From positions 1-7,790 of the forward strand of contig JAJYTJ010000172.1 of assembly GCA_021793115.1 (NCBI GenBank): a stretch of 7,790 nucleotides of DNA. The letters run 5' to 3'. The translations under genes were made by a program, and so were the position numbers. The DNA is from Actinomycetes bacterium. GTDB lineage: Bacteria; Actinomycetota; Actinomycetes; Actinomycetales; Cellulomonadaceae. Positions within the stretch are counted from its first letter, which is position 1. Every line of letters begins with the position of its first letter. The notes below the pieces were generated by a model. It searched no databases. It saw nothing but the letters and a program-made list of their open reading frames with translations, and was not told the DNA's origin. Of the stretch, positions 1-5,431 are shown one piece after another.

Positions 1-1
1 C

Positions 2-541
2 GGCCACGGCACCATCGGTCGTGGCGCCTCCGGCCGTGACGGCGCTCGCCGCGCCGCGCCCACGCACGGCGGCGCCCGCCAGGACGGCACCGGCCGGGAC
101 GGCACCGGCCAGGACGGCACCGGCCAGGACGGCAGCCTCCTCGGCTCGGGCGTGCTCGACCTCTCGGCGATCGTGCCGGAAGGCGACCTGCTGCTGCCGC
201 GCCAGCAGCACGACCCCGACGCGCCGCGCGGGCCGATGAGCGCGCCCGTGCGGGTGTCCAGCGGCGTCGTCCACAAGGTGCCGAAGCCGCCGCGGACCGG
301 CGAGGTCCAGCTGTCGCTCGCCGTGCCGGCGCGCCCGCGCCCGGACATCCGCACGGGTCTGCCCATCGGCGCCTACAGCGACGACCAGATGGACGAGATG
401 GCGGCGTGGCTCATGTCCGACGGCCAGGAGCGCACGCGCGACGAGCTCGCCGACGCGCTGCGTGCCGAGCTCGGGCTGACCCGGCGCACCCACCGCGTCG
501 ACACCGCCATCCGGGCGGCCGTCACGCGCGCGATGTCCTGA
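2..541 (+). CDS. C-terminal part of an unidentified large protein, possibly a helicase-type ATPase (5' end outside window)
   Basis: The reading frame is open from base 2 to a TGA at 539-541, so the window shows only about the last 179 residues and no start can be assigned. An in-window ATG at 152 exists but is probably internal, because the frame continues upstream without a stop. The visible protein has a Gly/Asp-rich linker (DGTGR/DGTGQ repeats), a hydrophobic patch (VLDLSAIVPEGDLLLP), a Pro/Arg-rich stretch, and a compact helical end (YSDDQMDEMAAWLMSDGQERTRDELADAL split over two helices, then GLTRRTHRVDTAIRAAV). That end resembles the degenerate winged-helix tail found at the C-terminus of large actinobacterial DUF4011/AAA-type helicases. 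This is pattern memory only: no catalytic motif is visible, so the helicase assignment is tentative. The coding frame itself is well supported. Confidence 0.6.
   Translation, partial: GHGTIGRGASGRDGARRAAPTHGGARQDGTGRDGTGQDGTGQDGSLLGSGVLDLSAIVPEGDLLLPRQQHDPDAPRGPMSAPVRVSSGVVHKVPKPPRTGEVQLSLAVPARPRPDIRTGLPIGAYSDDQMDEMAAWLMSDGQERTRDELADALRAELGLTRRTHRVDTAIRAAVTRAMS
83..127 (+). repeat. Three 15-bp tandem repeats inside the first gene
   Basis: GACGGCACCGGCCGG or GACGGCACCGGCCAG is repeated at 83-97, 98-112 and 113-127, followed by a partial copy at 128. The unit is five codons long, so it keeps the frame and encodes DGTGR/DGTGQ. It probably forms a flexible linker before the C-terminal helical domain. 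Confidence 0.85.
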
Positions 542-782
542 GCCCCGGCGTCTCGTCGTCTCGTCAGCTCGTCAGCTCGTCAGCTCGTCGCGTGCCGCGT
601 GCCGCGTGACGAGTGCCGCGTGACGAGTGCCGCGTGCCGCGTGCGGCGGGCGCTCGCCCGTCGGCGACCGTCGTCGCCGCGTCGGTGGTCCGCCCGGTGG
701 GCCACCGGTGGGCGCGGACGGCCGGTGGGTGCGGACGGCCGGTGGGTGCGGACGGCCGGCGGCGCGGTGCCATGATCGAGCC
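542..782. repeat. Spacer made of several different short tandem repeats
   Basis: I see no convincing gene in this spacer. It holds three families of direct repeats: GTCAGCTC three times at 563-586; the 14-mer GCCGCGTGACGAGT twice at 601-628, embedded in further GTGCCGC copies; and a 17-mer CCGGTGGGTGCGGACGG at 705-721 (one mismatch), 722-738 and 739-755. The last array ends just before the promoter-like sequence of the next gene. Open frames across this spacer are low-complexity translations of the repeats. Confidence 0.75.
771..776 (+). promoter_or_regulatory. Putative -10 box of a leaderless promoter
   Basis: CATGAT matches the two strongest positions of the actinobacterial -10 consensus TAnnnT (A at 2, T at 6). 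It ends exactly six bases before the GTG at 783, so transcription would start at or next to the start codon. No clear -35 box and no Shine-Dalgarno sequence were seen. Confidence 0.4.
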
Positions 783-1049
783 GTGACCGACGAGCAGGGC
801 AGTCCCCACGCGCGGCGGCGGCGGCGCGCAGTGCGGCCGGCGGGCACGGTGGGGGGCGACGAGGCGAACCTCCGGTCGTCGCTGCCGCTGCCACCGCCCG
901 ACGAGAGCGCGTGGGGCCGTGCCCCGGTGTCGGGTCAGCGCCCGGAACCGGTGCGCCGGGCGCCCGACGACGAGGACGTCGGCTGGGGTGCCCGCTCCGA
1001 CGACACCAACGACGACCGGCTCACCCGGGACCGCCCGCCCCACTGGTGA
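783..1049 (+). CDS. Small conserved hypothetical protein, 88 residues
   Basis: A GTG at 783 opens an 88-residue frame ending at TGA 1047-1049. The frame stays open further upstream to an ATG at 627, but that part only translates the tandem repeats, and the -10-like CATGAT placed six bases before 783 favours the shorter form. The protein has no membrane segment and no cysteines. It is basic near the N-terminus (ARRRRRAVR), Pro-rich in the middle (SLPLPLPPPDESAWG), acidic afterwards (APDDEDVGWG), and ends in NDDRLTRDRPPHW. Small actinobacterial proteins ending in a DDRLxxDxPPHW tail are familiar to me as an uncharacterised conserved family, and this tail is the best evidence that the frame is real. 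Function is unknown and the chain looks largely disordered. It converges with mscL across a repeat-filled spacer. Confidence 0.7.
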   Translation: MTDEQGSPHARRRRRAVRPAGTVGGDEANLRSSLPLPPPDESAWGRAPVSGQRPEPVRRAPDDEDVGWGARSDDTNDDRLTRDRPPHW

Positions 1050-1130
1050 GTCGCGCGGCGAACCCGCACCGTGACCGGCGAACCGTCGCCCCGGCTGCGG
1101 CGTTCGTCGGGCGCGGTACCTGCCACGCTC

Positions 1131-1310
1131 GGCGGCTCCGCTCGCGCCGGCGGCTCCGCTCGCGCCGGCGGCTCCGTGCGCGCCGCCCGATCCGCTCGCG
1201 CCGCCCGATCCGCTCGCGCCGGCCCCGCTCCGTGCGCGTGCTGCTCGGCGTGCGGAGGTAGCTCGGTTCGCGCTGGTAGCTCGGCTTGCGCCGCCTGCGC
1301 GGCCCGTTCG
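1131..1310. repeat. 18-bp tandem repeat array downstream of mscL
   Basis: Five in-phase 18-bp units lie at 1131-1148, 1149-1166, 1167-1184, 1185-1202 and 1203-1220. The first two are identical (GGCGGCTCCGCTCGCGCC) and the last two are identical (GCCCGATCCGCTCGCGCC). A second related pair, GGTAGCTCGGTTCGCGCT and GGTAGCTCGGCTTGCGCC, occupies 1257-1274 and 1275-1292, with a weaker copy after it. The rest of the 1050-1324 spacer between the converging genes shows no gene and no clear terminator. Because the period is a multiple of three, all frames look open here. Confidence 0.85.
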
Positions 1311-1324
1311 GCCAGCGCCGGCTG

Positions 1325-1855
1325 CTACTCGACCGCTCCCGGCGGGGTCGGCCGGTCGTCGGCCTGGCCCTGGGCCAGCAGGTCGCGGATCTCGCGCAGC
1401 AGCGCGACGTCCTCGGGCGGTGCGGCGGGGGCCGGCTCCTGACCGCGGGCCCGCCGCCGGGCGAGCGCGTTGAGCGGCAGCACGATGAGGAAGTAGACGG
1501 CGGCCGCGGTGATGAGGAACTGCAGCACCGCGTTGAGCACCGCGCCCACCTTGATGGGCGAGATGGGGTGCGCGGGCGTGCTGGTCTGCCAGCTGTAGGG
1601 GCCGATCGCCCAGAGGTCCGTGAGGTTGGGCTGCCCGAAGATCCAGCCGACCAGCGGGCTGATGAGGCTGTTCTGCAACGACGAGACGATGCCGCTGAAG
1701 GCGGCACCGATGACGACGCCGACCGCGAGCTCGACCGCGTTGCCGCGGGAGATGAACTCCTTGAAGCCCGCAAGCACCGTGCCCGTGCGGGTGAGCCCGG
1801 CTCGCGCCTGGCCGGCCAGGCGCTCGGAGGGACGGGGATCAGGGGCGGCGGCCAT
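1325..1855 (-). CDS. mscL: Large-conductance mechanosensitive channel MscL
   Basis: This is the homopentameric inner-membrane channel that opens under membrane tension to release solutes during hypo-osmotic shock. The protein is 176 residues from ATG 1855. It carries the MscL signature FKEFISRGNAVELAVGVVIG at residues 31-50 (first membrane helix about 40-70), a periplasmic loop with GQPNLTDLW, a second membrane helix at about 105-131, a basic stop (RRRAR), and the usual C-terminal bundle helix EDVALLREIRDLLAQ (148-162). It is longer than the roughly 135-150 residues typical of the family because of a 30-residue N-terminal lead. The start at 1855 is chosen because AGAGGA lies seven bases upstream (1863-1868). 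An ATG at 1897 would add 14 residues and overlap the SAF gene stop as ATGA, so translational coupling from there is a real alternative. The gene is downstream of, and probably cotranscribed with, the SAF gene. Confidence 0.95.
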   Translation of the reverse strand: MAAAPDPRPSERLAGQARAGLTRTGTVLAGFKEFISRGNAVELAVGVVIGAAFSGIVSSLQNSLISPLVGWIFGQPNLTDLWAIGPYSWQTSTPAHPISPIKVGAVLNAVLQFLITAAAVYFLIVLPLNALARRRARGQEPAPAAPPEDVALLREIRDLLAQGQADDRPTPPGAVE

Positions 1856-1862
1856 GGGCGGG

Positions 1863-1868
1863 TCCTCT
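1863..1868 (-). promoter_or_regulatory. Shine-Dalgarno sequence deciding the mscL start
   Basis: Read on the minus strand, AGAGGA lies seven bases before the ATG at 1855. The competing ATG at 1897 has only a weak GGTGG-like match, so this site favours the shorter MscL. Confidence 0.6.
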
Positions 1869-1893
1869 CGGGCGGGTCGGGGGGTCGTCGCGA

Positions 1894-2577
1894 TCATGAC
1901 ACGACCACCGCGAACAGGGCGCGGGAGACGCCCGCGCCGGCGAGCGCGACCGCCTCGTCGGGCCGGACCGCGACGAGCAGGGGAGCGGCCGGCTCGCCCG
2001 ACGAGCCGAGCAGCCCGCCCCCGCCGTCGGTCGGCGGCGAGGGAAGCACCAGGGCGCCCCGCGCGAGGGTCACGCCGGCGCCGCCCTCCATGGGAGCGGC
2101 GAGCAGGTCCACCCGGTCGCCCGGCGCGAGCACGGTGGTCAGGGCGTCGTCGGCGAGGCGCACCGCGGCGACCACCGTGCCGGGCGGCCCGGACAGGTCG
2201 GTCCCCACGAACAGCGTGGGCGCGAGCGGCATCCCGGCCGGGACAGGGACCGCCGTCGTGCGTCCGACGAGCGCGGCGCGTGCCTCGTCGGACGCCGCGG
2301 CCGCCGCCACCGTGAGCGTCCCGGGCACGGTGGCGACGCGGACGTCGGCGCCCGTCAGCGCAGCCCCGGCCGGCAGGTCACGCGCGGCGACCAGGATGTC
2401 CGCGCCGCTCGGCGGGTGCGGCCGCAGCGCGTCCACGGTCGTGGCGGCCGCGAGGCCGAGGCACACCGCGGCGACGACGAACCGCGAGCGCCAGGCCAGC
2501 ACGCGCAGCCGGCGCCGTAGCGGTGGCGCGACCCTCGGCAGGGGCAGCGGCAGGGCGGCGGCGGCACGGCGACTCAC
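1894..2577 (-). CDS. SAF-domain (CpaB/RcpC-like) membrane-anchored protein
   Basis: The protein is 227 residues from GTG 2577. It has a basic N-terminal region (RRRLRVLAWRSR), one predicted membrane segment at about 33-47 (FVVAAVCLGLAAATT), then an extracytoplasmic SAF domain from about 58. Typical SAF features are ILVAARDLPAGAALTGADV (61-79), LVGRTTAVPVPAGMPL (103-118) and a second half with LAPGDRVDLLA (150-160). SAF domains occur in Flp pilus assembly protein CpaB/RcpC, flagellar FlgA and related envelope proteins. No pilus gene is visible here, so a pilus role is not supported; a general envelope role fits better beside mscL. Its stop overlaps an in-frame mscL ATG as ATGA (1894-1897), which indicates an operon. 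A TAGGGT box six bases before the GTG suggests a leaderless start. Confidence 0.8.
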   Translation of the reverse strand: MSRRAAAALPLPLPRVAPPLRRRLRVLAWRSRFVVAAVCLGLAAATTVDALRPHPPSGADILVAARDLPAGAALTGADVRVATVPGTLTVAAAAASDEARAALVGRTTAVPVPAGMPLAPTLFVGTDLSGPPGTVVAAVRLADDALTTVLAPGDRVDLLAAPMEGGAGVTLARGALVLPSPPTDGGGGLLGSSGEPAAPLLVAVRPDEAVALAGAGVSRALFAVVVS

Positions 2578-2583
2578 GGCGGC

Positions 2584-2589
2584 ACCCTA
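2584..2589 (-). promoter_or_regulatory. Putative -10 box of the SAF gene (leaderless)
   Basis: TAGGGT on the minus strand fits TAnnnT and ends six bases before the GTG at 2577. There is no clear -35 box. The spacing matches that before the 88-residue gene and the GlpR-like gene. Confidence 0.45.
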
Positions 2590-2687
2590 GGCGGGCGGCC
2601 CCGCCGGACGGGGTGCCCTCGGGACACAGACGAGCGGCGCGCGGGCTGGGGGTGGTTCAGTCGAGAGGGGTCAGGCGTCGTCGGACT

Positions 2688-2893
2688 CCGGTGCTCGCGC
2701 TCGACGCGGCTGGCTGGGCGCGTCCCAGCGCGGTGCCGGTCGGGCCGCGGCGGACTCGGTGCTCGCACCCGCGCTCGGGTGGCCGGGCACGTCCCGCCGC
2801 GGTGCCAGCCGATCTGCGGGCCCCCCGGTGCTCGCGCCGGTCTCGGGCGTCCGCACGGGTCGCCGTGGTGCGCCTCAGGCGCTGGCGGCCTTG
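2688..2893. repeat. Three degenerate 68/69-bp direct repeats downstream of the FmdB-like gene
   Basis: Copies begin at 2688, 2756 and 2825, each opening with (C/T)CGGTGCTCGC. Copies one and two also share a GGGC(G/A)CGTCCC core and a GCGGTGCC block. By eye they are roughly 70% alike; the third copy is weaker and runs into the 3' end of the FmdB-like coding region. The rest of the 2578-2874 spacer shows no gene I can support. Confidence 0.5.
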
Positions 2894-3186
2894 GCGCTGG
2901 CCGTGCTCGTGGTCGACGGGGCGCTGGGCGCCTTGCTCGGGGCGCTCGCCGAGGAGGCCGCGGCCGACAGCGTCGCAGCGGGCGCCGCGGGCACCGTCGA
3001 CCTCGACGACGAACGGGCGTCCGTGCGGTAGAAGCCGGATCCCTTGAAGACCACGCCCACCGGCGAGAACACCTTGCGCAGCCGGCCGGAGCACTCCGGG
3101 CACACCGTCAGAGGGTTGTCGTCGAAGGACTGGTGCACGTCGAACGAATGAGCGCAGACCGTGCACGTGTAGGCGTAGGTGGGCAC
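2875..3186 (-). CDS. FmdB-family zinc-ribbon protein, probable Ruc-type redox-regulated chaperone
   Basis: The protein is 103 residues from GTG 3186, which has GGGAGG seven bases upstream. Residues 1-50 are a FmdB/CxxC zinc ribbon: PTYAYTCTVC, then CPEC, giving four cysteines at 8, 11, 29 and 32, followed by the conserved KVFSPVGVVFKGSGFYRTD. Residues from about 58 are an Ala/Ser/Pro/Thr-rich, probably disordered tail. M. tuberculosis Rv0991c (Ruc), in the same gene neighbourhood, has this layout and is reported as an oxidation-activated chaperone that cooperates with Hsp70. Here a CIRCE operator lies 48 bases upstream of the start, so heat-shock control by HrcA is likely. The older link of FmdB to formamide metabolism is not supported by the context. 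The chaperone role is inferred from homology, synteny and the operator. Confidence 0.9.
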   Translation of the reverse strand: MPTYAYTCTVCAHSFDVHQSFDDNPLTVCPECSGRLRKVFSPVGVVFKGSGFYRTDARSSSRSTVPAAPAATLSAAASSASAPSKAPSAPSTTSTASAKAASA

Positions 3187-3193
3187 TGGATGG

Positions 3194-3199
3194 CCTCCC
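3194..3199 (-). promoter_or_regulatory. Shine-Dalgarno sequence of the FmdB-like gene
   Basis: GGGAGG on the minus strand lies seven bases before the GTG at 3186 and fixes that start. Unlike its neighbours, this gene therefore has an untranslated leader, which carries the CIRCE palindrome. Confidence 0.7.
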
Positions 3200-3233
3200 G
3201 GGTCGCATCGGAGTCACGCCGTACAGCGCCGGA

Positions 3234-3260
3234 CTGGCACTCGGCATTCCCGAGTGCCAG
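3234..3260. promoter_or_regulatory. CIRCE operator (HrcA binding site)
   Basis: CTGGCACTC, nine bases, GAGTGCCAG forms a perfect inverted repeat; the palindrome extends to 11-bp arms (3234-3244 and 3250-3260) with a five-base loop. The canonical CIRCE is TTAGCACTC-N9-GAGTGCTAA. The site keeps the exact nine-base gap and the invariant GCACTC/GAGTGC core, with the CTGG/CCAG ends I recall from actinobacterial CIRCE sites. It lies between the cyclo-ligase stop and the FmdB-like start, directly downstream of a TAACAT box, where bound HrcA would block transcription. Confidence 0.88.
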
Positions 3261-3266
3261 ATGTTA
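3261..3266 (-). promoter_or_regulatory. Putative -10 box of the FmdB-like gene
   Basis: TAACAT on the minus strand fits TAnnnT and abuts the CIRCE palindrome, so the predicted transcription start (about 3254) would fall within the operator. I could not identify a convincing -35 box. The promoter would lie just after the cyclo-ligase stop codon. Confidence 0.45.
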
Positions 3267-3291
3267 CCTCGTCGCGCTGGGCGCCCCTTGA

Positions 3292-3942
3292 TCAGGTCTG
3301 TGCGGGCACCCGGAACCACGTGACGCCGGCGGGCGTCGCCACGGCGTCGACCGCGCGGTCGTGGGGCGCCCGGGGCAGCGGCTCGACGGCCGCGTCGTGC
3401 ACCTCTTCGGCGTACGTCAGCGCGACCACGGGCGTGCCGGGGCGGGCCAGGCGCAGCGCGCGGTCGTACCAGCCGCCGCCCTGTCCCAGGCGCGTGCCGG
3501 CGGTGTCGACCGCCAGCGCCGGGATGAGCGCCACCTCGGCGTCGGCGATCGCCTCGGCGCCCAGGGCCGGGCCGCCGGGCTCGGGCGGGCGCCCGGGCGC
3601 GCGCTCCTGCAGGTCGTCCGGTCCCGCGTACTCCGCCCAGTCGCGCTGCAGGCCGCTGCCCAGCACGGGCAGCAGCACCCGGATGCCGTGCCCCGCGAGG
3701 GCCTCGAGGAGGGCGCCGGTCATGGGCTCGCCTGGGCGGGCGGCGTAGGCGGACACGCACCGCGCCGCGGCGACCTGCGGCATCGCCAGCGTCACCTCGG
3801 CCAGGGCCCGGGCGTCCGCCTCGCGGGACCGGGCCGAGCGCTGTTGGCGGGCCTGCCGGATCCGGCTCCGCCACCGGTCCTTGAGCTCCTCGATCTCCTC
3901 CTCGTCGGGGACGTGCGGATGCTCGCGGGCGACGGTGCTCAT
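3292..3942 (-). CDS. 5-formyltetrahydrofolate cyclo-ligase
   Basis: This cytoplasmic enzyme of one-carbon metabolism converts 5-formyltetrahydrofolate and ATP to 5,10-methenyltetrahydrofolate, ADP and phosphate. The protein is 216 residues from ATG 3942. It has the N-terminal basic helix (KDRWRSRIRQARQQRS, 21-36), the mid-domain RVLLPVL (88-94), and the family signature RLGQGGGWYDRAL (151-163), which forms the phosphate/substrate-binding loop. It ends with PHDRAVDAVATPAG (193-206), matching the usual C-terminal P-HD-vd-vvTP motif. The Glu/Asp-rich lead at residues 12-20 is somewhat longer than in many homologues. No clear Shine-Dalgarno sequence precedes the ATG; a GTG five codons earlier is an alternative start. 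The gene follows the uridylyltransferase by 35 bases on the same strand and may be cotranscribed with it. The same enzyme lies beside the Ruc gene in mycobacteria (Rv0992c). Confidence 0.92.
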   Translation of the reverse strand: MSTVAREHPHVPDEEEIEELKDRWRSRIRQARQQRSARSREADARALAEVTLAMPQVAAARCVSAYAARPGEPMTGALLEALAGHGIRVLLPVLGSGLQRDWAEYAGPDDLQERAPGRPPEPGGPALGAEAIADAEVALIPALAVDTAGTRLGQGGGWYDRALRLARPGTPVVALTYAEEVHDAAVEPLPRAPHDRAVDAVATPAGVTWFRVPAQT

Positions 3943-3977
3943 GTCGACCAGTCTCACACCTCGGGTAGCCAGTGGGG

Positions 3978-5366
3978 TTACTCGCCTGCTCCGAGCCGCG
4001 CGCCGTCCTCGACCACACCGGGGCCGCCGGTCTGCTCGAGGGTGCACTCGCCGTGCACGGACACGCCGGCCCCGAACGTGATGTCGCCGACGACCGTCAG
4101 CCGCGTCGCCTCGCGCAGCGAGGGCGCGCCCGCGGGGAAGTGGGCGTCGAACGCGGTGATCGTCTGGAAGTGCGCTGGGTCGAGCTCGACGAGCGGCGCG
4201 GCCTCGACGGCGAGCTCCAGCGTGTCGTCGTCGTGCAGCGTGTACGCGTCGGACCGCAGCAGCAGCAGGTCGTTCGTCGTCTTGACCGGCAGGAACCGTG
4301 AGCGGGGCGCGACGATCGCCGTGGCGCCCTCGAACACCTCGATCGCCGCCCCCAGCGCGCACTCCAGCTGGACCACGGCGGGCGACGCCTTGTCCGAGGG
4401 GTCGACGTGCTTCTCGTTGCGGATGAGAGGCAGGCCGAGCACGCCGCCGCGCTCGACGAGCGTGTCCCGCAGCACCCGCAGGTCGAACCAGAGGTTGTTC
4501 GTGTGGAAGTACGGGTGGTGCTCGGTGTCCGTGAAGAAGTCCATCTCCTCCGGCGCGGTCTGCGCCGTGTCGCGCAGGATGAGCCGGCCATCGGCCTTCC
4601 GGACGGCCAGGTGCCCGCCCTTGCGGTCGGCCGCGGTGCGGCGGCACAGCTCGGCCGCGTAGGGGGCGCCGGACGCGGCGAACCAGCCGGCGATCCGCGC
4701 ATCGGGTGCCGCGCCGAGGTTGTCGGCGTTCGACGAGCAGGCGTACCGGAACCCGGCGTCCAGCAGCGCGTCCAGCACGCCCGAGGACAGCAGCGAGGGG
4801 TAGATGTCGCCGTGGCCGGGCGGGCACCACTCGAGCGTGGGGTCGGCGGGCCACGTGACGGGCGTCAGGTCGTCGGCCAGCAGCTTGGGCTCCTGGGACT
4901 GCAGGAAGTCCAGCGGCAGGCCGTCCACGGCCAGGTCCGGGTACGCCGCGAGGGCGGCGAGCGTGTCGTCGCGCGTGCGGAAGGAGTCCATGAAGACCAG
5001 GGGCAGCCGCGCGCCCCACCGGCGCCGCGCCGCGCGCACCTGCCCGACGATGAGGTCGAGGAACGTGCGGCCGTCGCGCACCGGCAGCAGCGACTTGGCG
5101 GCGTGCATGCCCATGGACGTGCCGAGCCCGCCGTTGAGCTTGAGCACCACGGTGCGGGCCAGCGCCTCGCCCGCCTCGTCGTCGCCCACCTGCACCGCGT
5201 CCAGGCGCGGCGCGTCCAGCAACGGCGCGATGGAGTCCTCGCGGATGAGGCCCGTGGCACCTGCCTCGAGCTGGCGGTAGTAGTGCTCGAACACGTCGAT
5301 CGCGATGCCGGCGACACCCGCCGCGACCATCTTCTCCCGCGCCAGGCGCAGCCCCTCGTCACTCAC
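3978..5366 (-). CDS. UTP-glucose-1-phosphate uridylyltransferase, UDPGP (eukaryotic-like) family
   Basis: The enzyme makes UDP-glucose from UTP and glucose 1-phosphate, supplying precursors for cell-wall and polysaccharide synthesis. The protein is 462 residues from GTG 5366. It carries UDPGP-family motifs in order: LNGGLGTSMG (77-86) with lysine 91 in AAKSLLPVR, FMDSFRTRDDT (125-135), CPPGHGDIYPSLL (181-193), SSNADNLGA (211-219), HTNNLWF (288-294) and FLPVKTTNDLLLLRSD (358-373). A hexapeptide-like beta-helical end (TVVGDITFGAGVSVHGECTL) follows. This is the larger family seen in eukaryotes and bifidobacteria, not the roughly 300-residue bacterial GalU fold. The start is chosen because the domain begins at SDEGLRLAREKM and TAGCGT lies seven bases before the GTG; an ATG at 5420 would add 18 unconserved residues. 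It diverges from the MoeA-like gene with 65 bases between the starts. Confidence 0.93.
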   Translation of the reverse strand: MSDEGLRLAREKMVAAGVAGIAIDVFEHYYRQLEAGATGLIREDSIAPLLDAPRLDAVQVGDDEAGEALARTVVLKLNGGLGTSMGMHAAKSLLPVRDGRTFLDLIVGQVRAARRRWGARLPLVFMDSFRTRDDTLAALAAYPDLAVDGLPLDFLQSQEPKLLADDLTPVTWPADPTLEWCPPGHGDIYPSLLSSGVLDALLDAGFRYACSSNADNLGAAPDARIAGWFAASGAPYAAELCRRTAADRKGGHLAVRKADGRLILRDTAQTAPEEMDFFTDTEHHPYFHTNNLWFDLRVLRDTLVERGGVLGLPLIRNEKHVDPSDKASPAVVQLECALGAAIEVFEGATAIVAPRSRFLPVKTTNDLLLLRSDAYTLHDDDTLELAVEAAPLVELDPAHFQTITAFDAHFPAGAPSLREATRLTVVGDITFGAGVSVHGECTLEQTGGPGVVEDGARLGAGE

Positions 5367-5373
5367 GGCCCCC

Positions 5374-5379
5374 ACGCTA
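5374..5379 (-). promoter_or_regulatory. Putative -10 box of the uridylyltransferase gene (leaderless)
   Basis: TAGCGT on the minus strand fits TAnnnT and ends seven bases before the GTG at 5366. There is no purine-rich ribosome site at the usual distance apart from a G-run touching the start. No -35 box was recognised. Confidence 0.45.
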
Positions 5380-5417
5380 CCGACTCGTGCCGACACGGCC
5401 CGGGCCCCACCTGGTGG

Positions 5418-5423
5418 CACGAT
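5418..5423 (+). promoter_or_regulatory. Putative -10 box of the MoeA/Glp-like gene
   Basis: CACGAT has the A and T expected at positions 2 and 6 of TAnnnT and ends eight bases before the GTG at 5432. Together with the opposing TAGCGT at 5374-5379 it makes 5367-5431 a compact divergent promoter region. Confidence 0.35.
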
Positions 5424-5431
5424 GGCGGCTC

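Noticed and set aside
542..1310. Tandem repeats as a possible CRISPR array
   Set aside because: Units are 8-18 bp and directly adjacent, with no unique spacers and no cas genes.
1286..2590. Long plus-strand open frame opposite the mscL and SAF genes
   Set aside because: It is antisense to two genes with clear family motifs, is rich in Arg/Gly/Ala/Thr, and shows no recognisable domain; it is a by-product of high GC.
2671..2856. Possible 61-residue minus-strand gene downstream of the FmdB-like gene
   Set aside because: It translates the 68/69-bp repeats, and no conserved motif or clear ribosome-binding site was seen.
3187..3291. HspR (HAIR) operator in the FmdB-like leader
   Set aside because: The palindrome has the CIRCE core and nine-base gap; no CTTGAGT-N7-ACTCAAG pattern is present.
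2657..4018. Minus-strand open frame running through the FmdB-like and cyclo-ligase genes in another frame
   Set aside because: It is Arg/Gly/Pro-rich and out of frame with both recognised proteins.
3361..4662. Long plus-strand open frame opposite the cyclo-ligase and uridylyltransferase
   Set aside because: Its opposite strand carries complete enzyme motifs, and the plus-strand translation is low-complexity.
5367..5431. Molybdenum-cofactor riboswitch upstream of the MoeA-like gene
   Set aside because: Only 65 bases separate the divergent starts, and no structured leader can fit if transcription starts near the GTG.
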